64,000 bases of DNA from Azotosporobacter soli. Its GTDB lineage: Bacteria > Bacillota > Negativicutes > SG130. Every line of letters starts with the position of its first letter. The stretch's first letter is position 1. Made by a program: the position numbers and the translations under genes. Below the pieces are notes generated by a model. It was not told the origin of the DNA and did no database searches. It saw nothing but the letters and a program-made list of their open reading frames with translations. The DNA is taken from assembly GCF_030542965.1 (NCBI RefSeq), contig NZ_JAUAOA010000003.1, positions 62,001 through 126,000 on the forward strand, read 5' to 3'. This document shows, piece by piece, positions 56,101 to 63,993 of this stretch.

Positions 56101-56311
56101 CAAAATCACTGCGCAAGTTTTCCCCGTCACGTTCGCGTCCGCTGCCTTTGCCGTAAAGAGCATAGCATATCCCGTCGAATACGGTCGTCTTGCCCGCGCC
56201 GGTCGGCCCGGTAATGAGAAATAAATTCCGCTGCGCCAGTTCGGTGAAATCAATGATCTCTTCACCTGCATAAGGTCCGAAGGCGGACATTTTCAGTCGG
56301 ATCGGCCGCAT
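53192..56311 (-). CDS. sbcC: Exonuclease subunit SbcC
   Basis: ATPase subunit of the SbcCD nuclease, which cuts hairpins and processes DNA ends. 1,039 residues: Walker A FLITGPTGAGKTTVFDGI near 33, two long coiled coils, the zinc hook CPVC near residue 525 in NQPCPVCGSLAHPQ, and at the C-terminus the ABC signature TLSGGESFQASLALALGLA with Walker B WLDTMFIDEGFGTLD. The start ATG immediately follows the sbcD stop (TAGATG). Confidence 0.97.
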   Translation of the reverse strand: MRPIRLKMSAFGPYAGEEIIDFTELAQRNLFLITGPTGAGKTTVFDGICYALYGKGSGRERDGENLRSDFAAPRLLTAVDFEFSLQGKRYRVRRLPKQLRQKTRGEGFTEQNADAELYYLDQPQRSMLSGVREVNEEVVALIGLNYEQFKQVVMISQGEFRELIMADSKERENILQRLFGTEAFRQVQDYLIERAKGLEQDVGAFLARQSEIIRSLDGAGWEPLAQLLAKEGALALLDGKELAQESLLADEGALARLQEETRQVMLRVTEQSARIAQGEEVNRKLNEHEFALRQLRDLEDQLPEQTRREEALHAARRAAVLNGAAEACAEWQLHWSQKALAVDAAKKVCDEAQQLLVEKEQALAKEREQDGARLILQEKVIRLENLQGQSERLREKRLELARAESACRAAEEKAAQSARAHEQQEKENAALEERRLAAQQAATEREKLSLQLETLERQCDLNLQYKQAENGRQEAEDALAEKVKSSEAAREKMAVYEAVRERLEQEWQQDVAGRLAQQLEENQPCPVCGSLAHPQPATVTLLGSREAELKSAEADLAQVNREVEQARKQLYETKAQLQYSEQTLSFLLEQLKREGIDALALADLAEERREIQQRVKQAAEKAEELNALECGKAENEVALEKTAVAMLAAQKEWEKEQLQRDALVLLVAELSALLPPEGQDATELRLLLKKEQENLRQSQARLEGLREAWQEATLRRQDKESQLVAAKQNCLEAETIKERQSLAFQKALLESGFAGVEAYEAARLDTQALREAENAVRRFQEERAALSKQVEQGELETRGVQSVELTALQEALVILETRRGEMEKEQGGIRARCEHNKRVLLRLETQQEELLKRENEYRIVGDLAKVAKGQNEARLSFERYVLAAFFDDIISAANWRLKKMTAGRYEMARCQERGKGNAQSGLDLEVLDQYTGRIRSVKTLSGGESFQASLALALGLADVVQATAGGIWLDTMFIDEGFGTLDPEALDNAIRCLLELQEAGRLVGIISHVPELKESIDARLEVQNGRQGSKSRFVIGMPG

Positions 56312-57466
56312 CTATTTCCCCTCCTCTTTGCCCAGCACGGCAGAAACAGCAACGTCTACCACCTGCCGCCTTTCTTCATTCAATTCCTCGCCCACCACCT
56401 GGCGATAAAAGTCCGCGAACAGATCCGCTTTGCTGCGTTGCCGCATCGCGATCGCCTGCAGTTCCTTCTCCTTTACCTGGCGCACCTCACGTTCCAAGGC
56501 CAATACATTCGGATAGGCCGCCCGTAAACGGGCCATCGGTTCGACTACCTCGCCGTCATCAGTCAACGTCACATGCAGGTAGTCTTCACGGCCCGCCTCC
56601 TCCTGCGAAGCGGCCGCCAGCAAATCCTGCAGGTTCCCTTTTATCTTGCGCACTTCAAGACGCGGCGTGAGCGGCAGCAATTTCAGGCTGACTTCACCCT
56701 CGCCGTCGATTTCCGCCAGCGTCAGCGACTTCGGCTGTCTCACTTCAGAAAAAGAATATTTCAGCAGGGAACCGGCATAGCGTATCCGTTCACTGCCGGC
56801 CTGCTGCGGACGATGCAGATGTCCGAGCGCGACATAGGAAAAATCCTGAAAGTGCGCCGCGCTTACATAATCTGTGCCGCCAACCGAGAGCGGCTTTTCC
56901 GATTCGCTTTCTTCGAGCGCCTGCGCGCCGCGCACATAAGCATGCGTCACCAGCACGCGCCGCCTTTTCTCTTCATTTTTCGGCAGCCGCTTAAGCAGCG
57001 CTTCCATCGCACTATCGTGATCGCGCACCGCCGCGTCGTCAAGCAACTCCCGCACTGCGCCCGGCGCTGCATAGGGCAGCAAATAAAAATCCACCGGCCC
57101 CCATTGATCTTCCAAGGTAACCTGCGAAAGCGGCAGAGAGAGACGGCCTGCGATATGAAGCCCTTGCACCTCTAAGATCCGGCTGCCAAAACCCAGACGA
57201 TCCGGGCTGTCGTGATTGCCGGCAATGACCAGCACCGGCAGCGCATGTTCCAGACGCAAACGACTAAAAGTCCGGTCAAGCAGCTCCACCGCTTCGACCG
57301 GCGGAACACTGCGGTCGTACAAATCGCCGGCGATGATCAGTACGTCCGGCCGTTCCTTCCTGATATATTCGATCAGCTGTTCTATGACATACGATTGATC
57401 CTCGGTGAGTTGCACTTGATTGAAACTCTTGCCGATGTGCCAATCTCCGGTATGCATGATTTTCAT
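56312..57466 (-). CDS. sbcD: Exonuclease subunit SbcD
   Basis: Mre11-type nuclease subunit partnered with SbcC. 384 residues with the phosphoesterase metal motifs at the N-terminus: MKIMHTGDWHIGKSF, IIAGDLYDRSVPP, VIAGNHDSPDRLGFG; then VTHAYVRGA and VALGHLHRPQ. It is the first gene of the sbcD-sbcC-mutY operon. No clear promoter was picked in the gap upstream, which also holds the start region of the divergent B3/B4 gene. Confidence 0.97.
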   Translation of the reverse strand: MKIMHTGDWHIGKSFNQVQLTEDQSYVIEQLIEYIRKERPDVLIIAGDLYDRSVPPVEAVELLDRTFSRLRLEHALPVLVIAGNHDSPDRLGFGSRILEVQGLHIAGRLSLPLSQVTLEDQWGPVDFYLLPYAAPGAVRELLDDAAVRDHDSAMEALLKRLPKNEEKRRRVLVTHAYVRGAQALEESESEKPLSVGGTDYVSAAHFQDFSYVALGHLHRPQQAGSERIRYAGSLLKYSFSEVRQPKSLTLAEIDGEGEVSLKLLPLTPRLEVRKIKGNLQDLLAAASQEEAGREDYLHVTLTDDGEVVEPMARLRAAYPNVLALEREVRQVKEKELQAIAMRQRSKADLFADFYRQVVGEELNEERRQVVDVAVSAVLGKEEGK

Positions 57467-57684
57467 CCTGACAACTCCCCCGTTTTACTTTGACTTTCAC
57501 TAACTATGTTCAGTTCCTCATTCCCTTTCATCGTTCCTGCCTAAAATTAAAAACGAAGCGGCAGAGTTTTTGTTTCAAAATTCACGCAATTTTCCGTCAT
57601 ATGCTGGTAAAGAGCGTGAAAAAGGAATACAATAGGAACTAACTATAGGCATCGCAATGGCAATGAGCATAAAGGAGGATGAAC

Positions 57685-58392
57685 ATGCAATTTTCCGTGA
57701 ACCCGGAAGTCTTTGAACATTTGGAAACAGCCTGCGTCGGAGTCGTTGTCGCACGCGGACTCGACAACACGATGGCCAACCCCGTTATTGACCGGTTGCG
57801 AATGGACAGCATCCGGCGCTTTATCGAACGCCTGCGCTGCGGCACGGCCCGTCAGGCTCCGGAAATCGCACCGTATCGCGAAGCTTTTCACCGCCTCGGC
57901 TTTGACCCCGATCATTTTTCGCCCTCCATCGAGACATTAGCCTGCCGGGTAGAAAAGGGACGCGGCGTGCCTTCGATCAATCCGGCCACCGATTTAGGCA
58001 ATGCGATATCGCTGCGTCATTTTGTACCGCTGAGCGCGTACGACCTCGGTTCCAGCGACGCCGAAGCCGATGTCTGTATCCGCCTCGCTACGCCCACCGA
58101 CCGTTTCCTGCCTTTCGGGCAGGAAGATCTCGAAGACGTTACGCAAGGCGAAGTGATTTATACGCTCGGCGATTGCGTGAAAACCCGCCGTTGGCTATGG
58201 CGGCAAAGCCCGATCGGCAAAGTGACGGAAAACAGCCGCAATGTATTTTTCCCGATCGACGGTTTTTCCGACCACAATCTTGACCGCATCTTAGCGGCGC
58301 GCGATCATTTGGCGAGGATTCTCCAAGAACAGCTCGCTTGTGAAGTCGTCGTCGGTCTGGTCGATCAGGATCATCCCCTTTTCGAAGCATAA
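57685..58392 (+). CDS. B3/B4 tRNA-binding-domain protein
   Basis: 235 residues matching the free-standing B3/B4 domain of phenylalanyl-tRNA synthetase beta chain. Blocks include FRLGFDP-like FHRLGFDPDHF, GVPSINPATDLGNAISLRHFVPLSAYDL, and QGEVIYTLGDCVKTRRWLWRQS. Such stand-alone proteins are often called B3/4 proteins and may act in tRNA quality control (family suggestion). ATG 57685 has AAAGGAGG at six bases; the ATG at 57679 is too close to it. A promoter TGGTAA-17-TACAAT is visible upstream. Confidence 0.85.
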   Translation: MQFSVNPEVFEHLETACVGVVVARGLDNTMANPVIDRLRMDSIRRFIERLRCGTARQAPEIAPYREAFHRLGFDPDHFSPSIETLACRVEKGRGVPSINPATDLGNAISLRHFVPLSAYDLGSSDAEADVCIRLATPTDRFLPFGQEDLEDVTQGEVIYTLGDCVKTRRWLWRQSPIGKVTENSRNVFFPIDGFSDHNLDRILAARDHLARILQEQLACEVVVGLVDQDHPLFEA

Positions 58393-58442
58393 AACAAAAC
58401 GGGAACAAGAAAGATTTCCTCTTTCTTGTTCCCGTTTTGTTT
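58390..58442. terminator. Terminator after the B3/B4 gene
   Basis: Arms of about 23 bp, nearly AAAACAAAACGGGAACAAGA and its complement, around a short loop with T-rich tail. Confidence 0.9.
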
Positions 58443-58500
58443 TATATCTTTCAGCAGCACGCAAATCGTGCACTTTCATTTTAGCGCAACTAAGCAATTT

Positions 58501-58662
58501 TTATTCCGTAACGCTTCTTTCCTGACCAGCCAGCGTCAGAAAAAAAGAGTTCAATGCCGCTTCCTCTTCCGGCGATAATGAAAATAAACTTCTCAAATCC
58601 TCATCCGCTCTTTTTTTTGCTGTACTCGAAGCCACTTCAGCCGATTCTTGCACGTACTTCAC
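58501..58662 (-). CDS. Small hypothetical protein, 53 residues, GTG start
   Basis: Short acidic protein (KYVQESAEVASSTAKKRADEDL...), probably helical, no membrane segment. The start is taken as GTG at 58662 because AGGAGG lies seven bases before it; the upstream ATG at 58689 has no site. I do not recognise it. It lies alone between a terminator and a secreted-protein gene. Confidence 0.5.
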   Translation of the reverse strand: MKYVQESAEVASSTAKKRADEDLRSLFSLSPEEEAALNSFFLTLAGQERSVTE

Positions 58663-58795
58663 AACCTTACCTCCTGCGTCCTTACTCATCCGGTTTTCTA
58701 TAATTATTTTCTTTCGCTGCGTAGCGGCAATCCCCTGTCGAAAAAACGCTGTTTTATCTTTTTTAAGTATTTAAAGTGCGAAAAGAAGAAACGGC

Positions 58796-59518
58796 TTAGC
58801 GATTGGTCTCCGTCCGCGGCTTTAACGCCGGCAACGGCAGAAAGGTCAACGCTGTTCCTTTTTCAATGAGCGAGAGCAAATGTGCCCGTCCATCGGCGGC
58901 TGGCGTTTGAACCAGCCACTGTTCCGGCGAAAAATGCGTCCATCCGGCGACGCCATCGCTGCTTTGCAAATACAGCCACTGTCCTCGCTCGCCTTCTCCC
59001 CAGGACGGCGGAAGCGTTGCTTGCAACTGTTCACGCGGCAAAGCCATCGTGTGCCCCTGGGAGTAAACGCTAATCCACTTGGCATCCAAACTCGAAATAT
59101 AGCCAAACTGTTGAAACTCGCCGCTATTTTCTGCGCTGTGCAATTTTTCTTTCGCGCTGACCACCGACAGCTCCGGCCAAGCCCAACAGCCTATCGCCAA
59201 CAGACGGGCCCGTCCGCCGGGTGCAAGCAATCCGGTCGCAGTCGCCCGTGCATCCGGCCAGCCGTATAAAAGAACAGGCGCTTGGTTTTGCAAATGAAGC
59301 GGCGTCCCCTGCAGCTCTTGCGCGAGATATCCATCGGCAAACCAATAGCCAGGCAGCCACAGCGCACCGCCGCTTGCCGGCTGCAAACCGTTTTGCGCTG
59401 CGATTTGCGGTTCGCTGATGCTCGGCGGACTGAAACTGGGCGGCGTAAACGCCTGCGCTGACAGCGTGAAAAGAAGACTCCCCACAGCGCCCACTACGAA
59501 CGCGATCATTTTTCCCAT
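58796..59518 (-). CDS. Secreted hypothetical protein
   Basis: 240 residues with a signal peptide (MGKMIAFVVGAVGSLLFTLSAQA) and a mature part rich in Trp, Gly and Pro (GGALWLPGYWFADGYLAQE, ARLLAIGCWAWPEL, WISVYSQGHTMALPREQL). No known domain is recognised; the later part could be an SH3-like beta domain (my guess). Probably periplasmic. Divergent from the APC permease. Confidence 0.72.
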   Translation of the reverse strand: MGKMIAFVVGAVGSLLFTLSAQAFTPPSFSPPSISEPQIAAQNGLQPASGGALWLPGYWFADGYLAQELQGTPLHLQNQAPVLLYGWPDARATATGLLAPGGRARLLAIGCWAWPELSVVSAKEKLHSAENSGEFQQFGYISSLDAKWISVYSQGHTMALPREQLQATLPPSWGEGERGQWLYLQSSDGVAGWTHFSPEQWLVQTPAADGRAHLLSLIEKGTALTFLPLPALKPRTETNR

Positions 59519-59558
59519 TACAATTCCCCCTCTATTTCCACTTATTTTTATTTTACAG

Positions 59559-59587
59559 CTGACAAAACTGTAATCTTTCTATATAAT
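59559..59587 (+). promoter_or_regulatory. Promoter of the APC permease gene
   Basis: CTGACA (59559-59564), 17 bases, TATAAT (59582-59587). Confidence 0.68.
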
Positions 59588-59640
59588 TACTTCTGTTGTC
59601 TAAATTTTATGTCACCTATTTTACGTAAGGAGCGATTCAA

Positions 59641-60963
59641 ATGAAACCTACCAACCAAGAGTCCTTTCTAAAAAAGGATATCGGCTTCATCGTGGCTTTG
59701 ACTTTGGTCATCGGTTCCGTCATCGGTTCCGGCATTTTTATGAAACCGGGCAAAGTCATTGCCGCAGCCGGCGATTCGAATATGGCTTTGCTCGCTTGGC
59801 TGCTCGGCGGCCTGATTACTTTGGCCAGCGGCCTTACGATCGCCGAGCTCAGCGTACAGATCCCACGCACCGGCGGCCTATATGTCTACCTTGAAGAAGT
59901 CTACGGCCCGCTTTGGGGACATTTATGCGGTTGGGTCCATACCGTGATTTACGGGCCGGCGGTCATCGGCGCGCTCGGTCTTTATTTCGGTTCCTTGCTC
60001 GCGCATTTCTTCGGTCTGCCCGCCGATTGGAAAATTCAACTCGGCTTGGCTACCATAGCCTTCTTAGCTTTGGTCAACTGTCTCGGCACACGTTACGGCG
60101 GCTTCATTCAAGCGGCCGCAACGACCGGCAAACTGATCCCGATCACCTTGATTGCCGTTTGGGGGCTTTGGCACGGCAACGGACAAATCTGGGACATGCC
60201 GAGCGGCCTTAGCACGCATACCGGCATGGGCGCCGCGATCCTCGCCACTTTATGGGCGTACGACGGCTGGATTTTGGTCGGCTTTGTCGCCGGTGAAATG
60301 AAAGATCCTGCCAAACTGCTGCCGCGAGCAATCATCATCGGCCTGTTCGTCGTAACGATTGCTTATCTGTCGGTAAACATGGCACTTTTACACACTTTGC
60401 CCGCCAGCCAAATTACCGCGCTGATGGAAAAAGCCTCGCCAGCGGCCGCCGGCATCCTCTTCGGCAAAGTCGGCGGAAGACTAATCAGCGTTGGTATCCT
60501 CGTTTCCATCTTCGGCACGTTAAACGGCAAAATCCTGGCGTTTCCCCGCCTGCCGCTGGCCATGGCAGAGCGCGGTCAACTGCCGCTTTCTCTTCTCTGG
60601 TCGAGAGTCCATAAAAATTGGGGTACGCCGGTTTACGCCACCATTCTCGAAGTCATGTTGGCCGCTTCGCTGATGCTGCTTGGCGATCCCGACCGACTGA
60701 CCGACATCGCGATCTTTTCCGTCTATATCTTTTCCATCATGGCCTTTATCGGCGTCATCCTGCTGCGCAAACGGCAGCCCGATGCGCCTCGCCCGTATAA
60801 AGTGCCGCTTTATCCGTTCATCCCGATTGCAGCAGTACTGGGCGGCCTGTTCATTCTCGGTACCACGTTGCTCGACAATCCGCTCGATTCCTGCTACAGC
60901 ATCGCGATCACTTTGACCGGCCTGCCGGTCTACTGGTGGATAACGCGCAAGACAACCGCATAG
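59641..60963 (+). CDS. APC-family amino acid permease (LAT-like)
   Basis: Amino acid transporter of the APC superfamily, 440 residues with about twelve membrane segments. The first helix has the substrate-binding GSVIGSGIFMKPGKV, followed by LSVQIPRTGGLYVYLEEVYGP. Helix 6 contains LWAYDGWILVGFVAGEMKDPAKLLPRA, typical of the SteT/LAT exchangers. The substrate is probably a neutral amino acid (inference). AAGGAG precedes the ATG. Confidence 0.9.
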   Translation: MKPTNQESFLKKDIGFIVALTLVIGSVIGSGIFMKPGKVIAAAGDSNMALLAWLLGGLITLASGLTIAELSVQIPRTGGLYVYLEEVYGPLWGHLCGWVHTVIYGPAVIGALGLYFGSLLAHFFGLPADWKIQLGLATIAFLALVNCLGTRYGGFIQAAATTGKLIPITLIAVWGLWHGNGQIWDMPSGLSTHTGMGAAILATLWAYDGWILVGFVAGEMKDPAKLLPRAIIIGLFVVTIAYLSVNMALLHTLPASQITALMEKASPAAAGILFGKVGGRLISVGILVSIFGTLNGKILAFPRLPLAMAERGQLPLSLLWSRVHKNWGTPVYATILEVMLAASLMLLGDPDRLTDIAIFSVYIFSIMAFIGVILLRKRQPDAPRPYKVPLYPFIPIAAVLGGLFILGTTLLDNPLDSCYSIAITLTGLPVYWWITRKTTA

Positions 60964-60971
60964 CCTCGTTC

Positions 60972-61012
60972 AAAAAAGGTCAATAGGCAGTCATGCTCTA
61001 TTGACCTTTTTT
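60972..61012. terminator. Bidirectional terminator between the permease and nuclease genes
   Basis: AAAAAAGGTCAATAG and CTATTGACCTTTTTT perfect arms; the last two bases reach into the nuclease stop codon. Confidence 0.92.
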
Positions 61013-61478
61013 AACGGCAATCGTTTTGATAATCACAATAAGTGCAATATCCGTCGCGCTCCCTGCGCTGCGCTTCGCTCCGTCCGCTGATGATCTTTTG
61101 ATAGCGCCGGTAAAGACGCAATACCTGGCGGTCCGTCAATAAGGCGACGCGCACGCGTTGCCCGTCAGCAAAATGGATATAGCCGTGCTTGGCCACGCTT
61201 CGACCCTGACTGTGCCGCAGCAGGAAACGATACGCCGACAGCTGGATCCGTTCCGATTCAAAGACCTGCGGGCCAGAGCGGTTTTTATAATCGCCGACGA
61301 CCAAACGCCCCGTACCGTCCAGCCACACGACATCAGGCCGGCCGATCAATTCGACCGGCGTCTCGATGCAAATCGTCCGTTCGATCTGCCAAGGACGCAG
61401 CCTGCGGCGTAAAAGGCTCCGCCGAAGCCATGCCGCAAAACCCAATAAAATTAAGAGTGTGACCCCTTCCAACGTCAT
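61011..61478 (-). CDS. Cas4/RecB-like nuclease, catalytic half with N-terminal membrane anchor
   Basis: 155 residues. Residues 1-20 are a hydrophobic segment (LEGVTLLILLGFAAWL), then a basic stretch (RRSLLRRRLRP). The PD-(D/E)XK core follows: ELIGRPDVVWLDG with the first Asp, VVGDYKNR with the D-x-K, and the QLSAY motif of the RecB family. The end CTYCDYQNDC has three cysteines spaced as in Cas4 cluster sites. It lacks the N-terminal helix and first Cys of Cas4, which lie in the upstream gene. The ATG overlaps that gene's stop by four bases (ATGA). No cas genes are near. Confidence 0.78.
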   Translation of the reverse strand: MTLEGVTLLILLGFAAWLRRSLLRRRLRPWQIERTICIETPVELIGRPDVVWLDGTGRLVVGDYKNRSGPQVFESERIQLSAYRFLLRHSQGRSVAKHGYIHFADGQRVRVALLTDRQVLRLYRRYQKIISGRSEAQRRERDGYCTYCDYQNDCR

Positions 61479-61864
61479 AATCGCGCCGCCCGTATCCAGT
61501 ATTCCAGTACCGTCGCACAGCTTCGCCGCAGCCAACCGCTCTGCTCGAGCAGCGGCAAAACTCGCGGTGAAAAACGGTAATACCATTTTACCAGATATCG
61601 TCCCAAATAAAAACGCAACAGCCATTCATCACGCCAGCGTCGCAGCGCCTCCGCCTGCCAGGCAGCAGCGCCGAATAGCGCACTGGCGATAAAACAGCGG
61701 CGATCCTGTCCGGCGATCCGCCGGGCAAATTCTTCGTGCGCGCTGCTGCCTCGCTGCGCGGCGGCGCGCACCGCGCAGTGATCGTCGCCGTAAAAATAAT
61801 CGAGATAGGCTTGCCGCTCGCATTTCCCCAGTTTAGCCAAGGCGGTCACGCTTATTTTCTTCAA
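61475..61864 (-). CDS. Cas4-like N-terminal half, partner of the membrane nuclease
   Basis: 129 residues. The start, SVTALAKLGKCERQAYLDYFYGDDHCAVRAAAQRGSSAHEEFARRI, matches the N-terminal part of Cas4/RecB nucleases: a Cys (15) followed by RxAYLDY and the RG..HE motif. The remaining part is helical and basic. The catalytic core is missing here and is found in the next gene, so the two are likely one split enzyme. The intact overlap and the membrane helix between the halves argue against a recent frameshift. Confidence 0.72.
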   Translation of the reverse strand: MKKISVTALAKLGKCERQAYLDYFYGDDHCAVRAAAQRGSSAHEEFARRIAGQDRRCFIASALFGAAAWQAEALRRWRDEWLLRFYLGRYLVKWYYRFSPRVLPLLEQSGWLRRSCATVLEYWIRAARL

Positions 61865-61884
61865 TTTCCCCGCCTCCCATGCAT

Positions 61885-61929
61885 AAAAAATAGGCTATGC
61901 CAAACTCAAAGTATAGCATAGCCTATTTA
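61885..61929. terminator. Terminator after the DUF2292 gene
   Basis: TAGGCTATGC and GCATAGCCTA arms flanked by A- and T-runs. Confidence 0.83.
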
Positions 61930-61942
61930 GCCCGGCAATCCA

Positions 61943-62278
61943 TCAGATGCCTTCGCCGTATACGCCTTCCCATTCGGCGAAGCGTTGTTTGTCGGTCCGT
62001 TCCAACTGGCTGATCCGGCCATTTTGAATGCGCAGCTGAATTTGTCCGTACGCCAGCCCTTTCGCAGCCTGGCGCACGCCGCTCTGCCACGCTTGCCCCG
62101 TCTGTTTGAGTGTTACGGTTGCGGCTTGTTCAAGGCGGATTTTCTCCTGTTTGTCCAATTGAATCGGACGTCCATCTTGAAAAACCAACGTTAACGTGCC
62201 GAACTGCATTCGCTCCAGTGCCGTCTTCATAGTGGACAACGCCCGCTCCAGCGCCTGTTCCGCACTTTCCTGCCGCAT
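61943..62278 (-). CDS. Tandem DUF2292 (YezD-like) protein
   Basis: 111 residues containing two copies of a short repeat: FGTLTLVFQDGRPIQLDKQEKIRL at about 26-49 and YGQIQLRIQNGRISQLERTDKQRF at about 77-100. Each matches the single DUF2292/YezD unit, normally 50-60 residues. The function is unknown. It lies 49 bp after cysK on the same strand with no terminator between, so a link with sulfur metabolism is likely. Confidence 0.8.
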   Translation of the reverse strand: MRQESAEQALERALSTMKTALERMQFGTLTLVFQDGRPIQLDKQEKIRLEQAATVTLKQTGQAWQSGVRQAAKGLAYGQIQLRIQNGRISQLERTDKQRFAEWEGVYGEGI

Positions 62279-62327
62279 CCGTTTTCACTTCCTTTCCTCG
62301 CCTCGTCTTATATCACTCATTGCTTCA

Positions 62328-63263
62328 TTATTCCTCTTCAAACAGCGGCGTCGACAAATAGCGTTCGCCGCCGTCCGGCAATAAGACCACAATCGTTTTC
62401 CCAGCATATTCGTCGTTTATTGCTAATTGTCCTGCCGCATGCGCCGCCGCACCGCTCGAAATGCCGACCAAAAGCCCCTCTGTCTGCGCCAGCGCCCGAG
62501 CTGCAGTAAAAGCATCCACTTGATTCACGCCGATGATTTCATCGACTACGCCTGCATCAAATATTTTCGGCACAAAACCGGCGCCGATGCCCTGCAGTTT
62601 ATGCGGCCCAGGCTGACCGCCGGAAAGAACCGGCGAATCGCTTGGCTCTACCGCAATGATTTTCACGCCGGGATTGCGTTCCTTCAGCACCTTGCCGACG
62701 CCGCTAATCGTTCCGCCCGTGCCGACGCCCGCAACAAAGACATCTACCTTGCCGGACGTATCACGCCAGATTTCTTCTGCGGTCGTACGGCTGTGCATCG
62801 CCGGATTCGCAGGATTTTCAAACTGTTGCAGTACGATTGCGTCGGGCAAAGACGCCGCCAGTTCTTCGGCTTGACGGATCGCACCCTTCATGCCCTCGCT
62901 GCCGGGCGTCAGCACTAGGCTCGCACCCAGCGCCTTTAAGAGTTTGCGCCGTTCAATGCTCATCGTCTCCGGCATCGTCAAAATGAGATTATACCCTTTG
63001 GCGGCCGCAACAAAAGCCAGACCGATCCCGGTGTTGCCGCTGGTCGGTTCGATAATCGTCGTATCCGGATTCAAACGTCCGCTGTCTTCCGCCGCCTGAA
63101 TCATCGCGAAACCGACCCGATCCTTCACGCTGCCAAGCGGGTTAAAATACTCCAATTTCGCCAGCACCCGCGCCTGATGTTTTTCCTGTCGTCCGTAATT
63201 GTTCAATGCCAAGAGCGGCGTGTTGCCAATCAGTTCCGTCAGATTCGCTGCAATCTTGCTCAT
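62328..63263 (-). CDS. cysK: Cysteine synthase A
   Basis: Makes cysteine from O-acetylserine and sulfide with PLP. 311 residues: IGNTPLLAL, the PLP lysine in [22 protein letters not shown], the glycine-rich [12 protein letters not shown] and GISSGAA. GGGGGAAAC precedes the ATG at 63263; a longer in-frame reading goes through a terminator hairpin and is not used. It is preceded by a promoter and an attenuator-like hairpin. Confidence 0.97.
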   Translation of the reverse strand: MSKIAANLTELIGNTPLLALNNYGRQEKHQARVLAKLEYFNPLGSVKDRVGFAMIQAAEDSGRLNPDTTIIEPTSGNTGIGLAFVAAAKGYNLILTMPETMSIERRKLLKALGASLVLTPGSEGMKGAIRQAEELAASLPDAIVLQQFENPANPAMHSRTTAEEIWRDTSGKVDVFVAGVGTGGTISGVGKVLKERNPGVKIIAVEPSDSPVLSGGQPGPHKLQGIGAGFVPKIFDAGVVDEIIGVNQVDAFTAARALAQTEGLLVGISSGAAAHAAGQLAINDEYAGKTIVVLLPDGGERYLSTPLFEEE

Positions 63264-63311
63264 ATCGTTTCCCCCTTTATTCGGCATGCACCATGCGGTA
63301 TGATTGAATAC

Positions 63312-63363
63312 AAAAAAGACCAAAGAAGACTCCACGCGGAATCGTCTTTGGCCTTTGGTCTTT
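63312..63363 (-). terminator. Leader terminator between the cysK promoter and cysK
   Basis: AAAGACCAAAG pairs with CTTTGGTCTTT (11 bp perfect) with an inner AAGAC/GTCTT pairing, followed by TTTTTT on the minus strand. A second CTTTGG offers an alternative pairing. It lies downstream of the promoter at 63402-63430 and 49 bp before the start codon. Confidence 0.8.
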
Positions 63364-63401
63364 CCAATCAGCCGTGTAGTTCCATACACTTTATAAGTGT
63401 G

Positions 63402-63430
63402 ATAATAGCATATCTTTTTTTCACTGTCAA
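63402..63430 (-). promoter_or_regulatory. Strong promoter of cysK
   Basis: TTGACA (63430-63425), 17 bases, TATTAT (63407-63402) on the minus strand, near-consensus sigma-A. The -35 overlaps the stop codon of the upstream gene. Confidence 0.85.
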
Positions 63431-63993
63431 GGGATGTACTGTGTAGGAATTCGTTTGTAAGGCAAGCGAAACAATAATTTTTCCAAGAGTGTCTCCACCG
63501 CCGCTTTTACGCCGCTATTGACGCTCAGGTCTTCTTCCTTGCTCAGACGTTCCCGCCATGACTGATACTTTCCGTCGCTAAGCGAATAGGCATAAATCGC
63601 GACTTCGACATCCGTCTGCATCACTGTGCTGTTGTCATTCCAAAGAGTAAACCCACTGTTTTTAATGTCAGACCTAGCATAAACCAATTCGACGCCGATC
63701 ACCAGATCCGCCTGCTTTGCTTTCGCCAGCGCCGCCATAGAATCCGCCTCTATCGACTTTTTCCCCGTCACCAGATGCGCCTCAGACGGAGAAACGATTA
63801 TTTTTTCGTAAAAAGGAAAGCGAAAATGATCCTGCAGTCGACTTTTCACCACTGCATCCACTTCCGGCAAATGATAAGCCGCCGTATCCTCAAGCGGCAA
63901 CAAGGCGACATTGACGCTTTCCAGAGCAGCCGCCTGTCCATGCAAGGAAAAAAGACAAAAGATAAGCAACAGCAAACGCAACATGACTTTCAT
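63427..63993 (-). CDS. Secreted hypothetical protein
   Basis: 188 residues with a signal peptide ([23 protein letters not shown]). The mature part ([31 protein letters not shown], then [16 protein letters not shown]) is a mixed alpha/beta pattern seen in periplasmic proteins of Negativicutes, but I cannot name the family. Probably periplasmic. Its end overlaps the cysK promoter. Confidence 0.75.
   Translation of the reverse strand: MKVMLRLLLLIFCLFSLHGQAAALESVNVALLPLEDTAAYHLPEVDAVVKSRLQDHFRFPFYEKIIVSPSEAHLVTGKKSIEADSMAALAKAKQADLVIGVELVYARSDIKNSGFTLWNDNSTVMQTDVEVAIYAYSLSDGKYQSWRERLSKEEDLSVNSGVKAAVETLLEKLLFRLPYKRIPTQYIP

Noticed and set aside
61475-61478. Simple frameshift explaining the split nuclease
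   Set aside because: The two halves are separated by a membrane helix and overlap by a clean ATGA with sensible start and stop; a frameshift is less likely but not excluded.
61011-61864. CRISPR-Cas locus
   Set aside because: Only the Cas4-like pair is present; no repeats with spacers and no other cas genes were seen in the window.
63264-63389. N-terminal extension of CysK by 42 residues
   Set aside because: It would translate through the leader terminator, and the family N-terminus begins at 63263 next to a good ribosome site.
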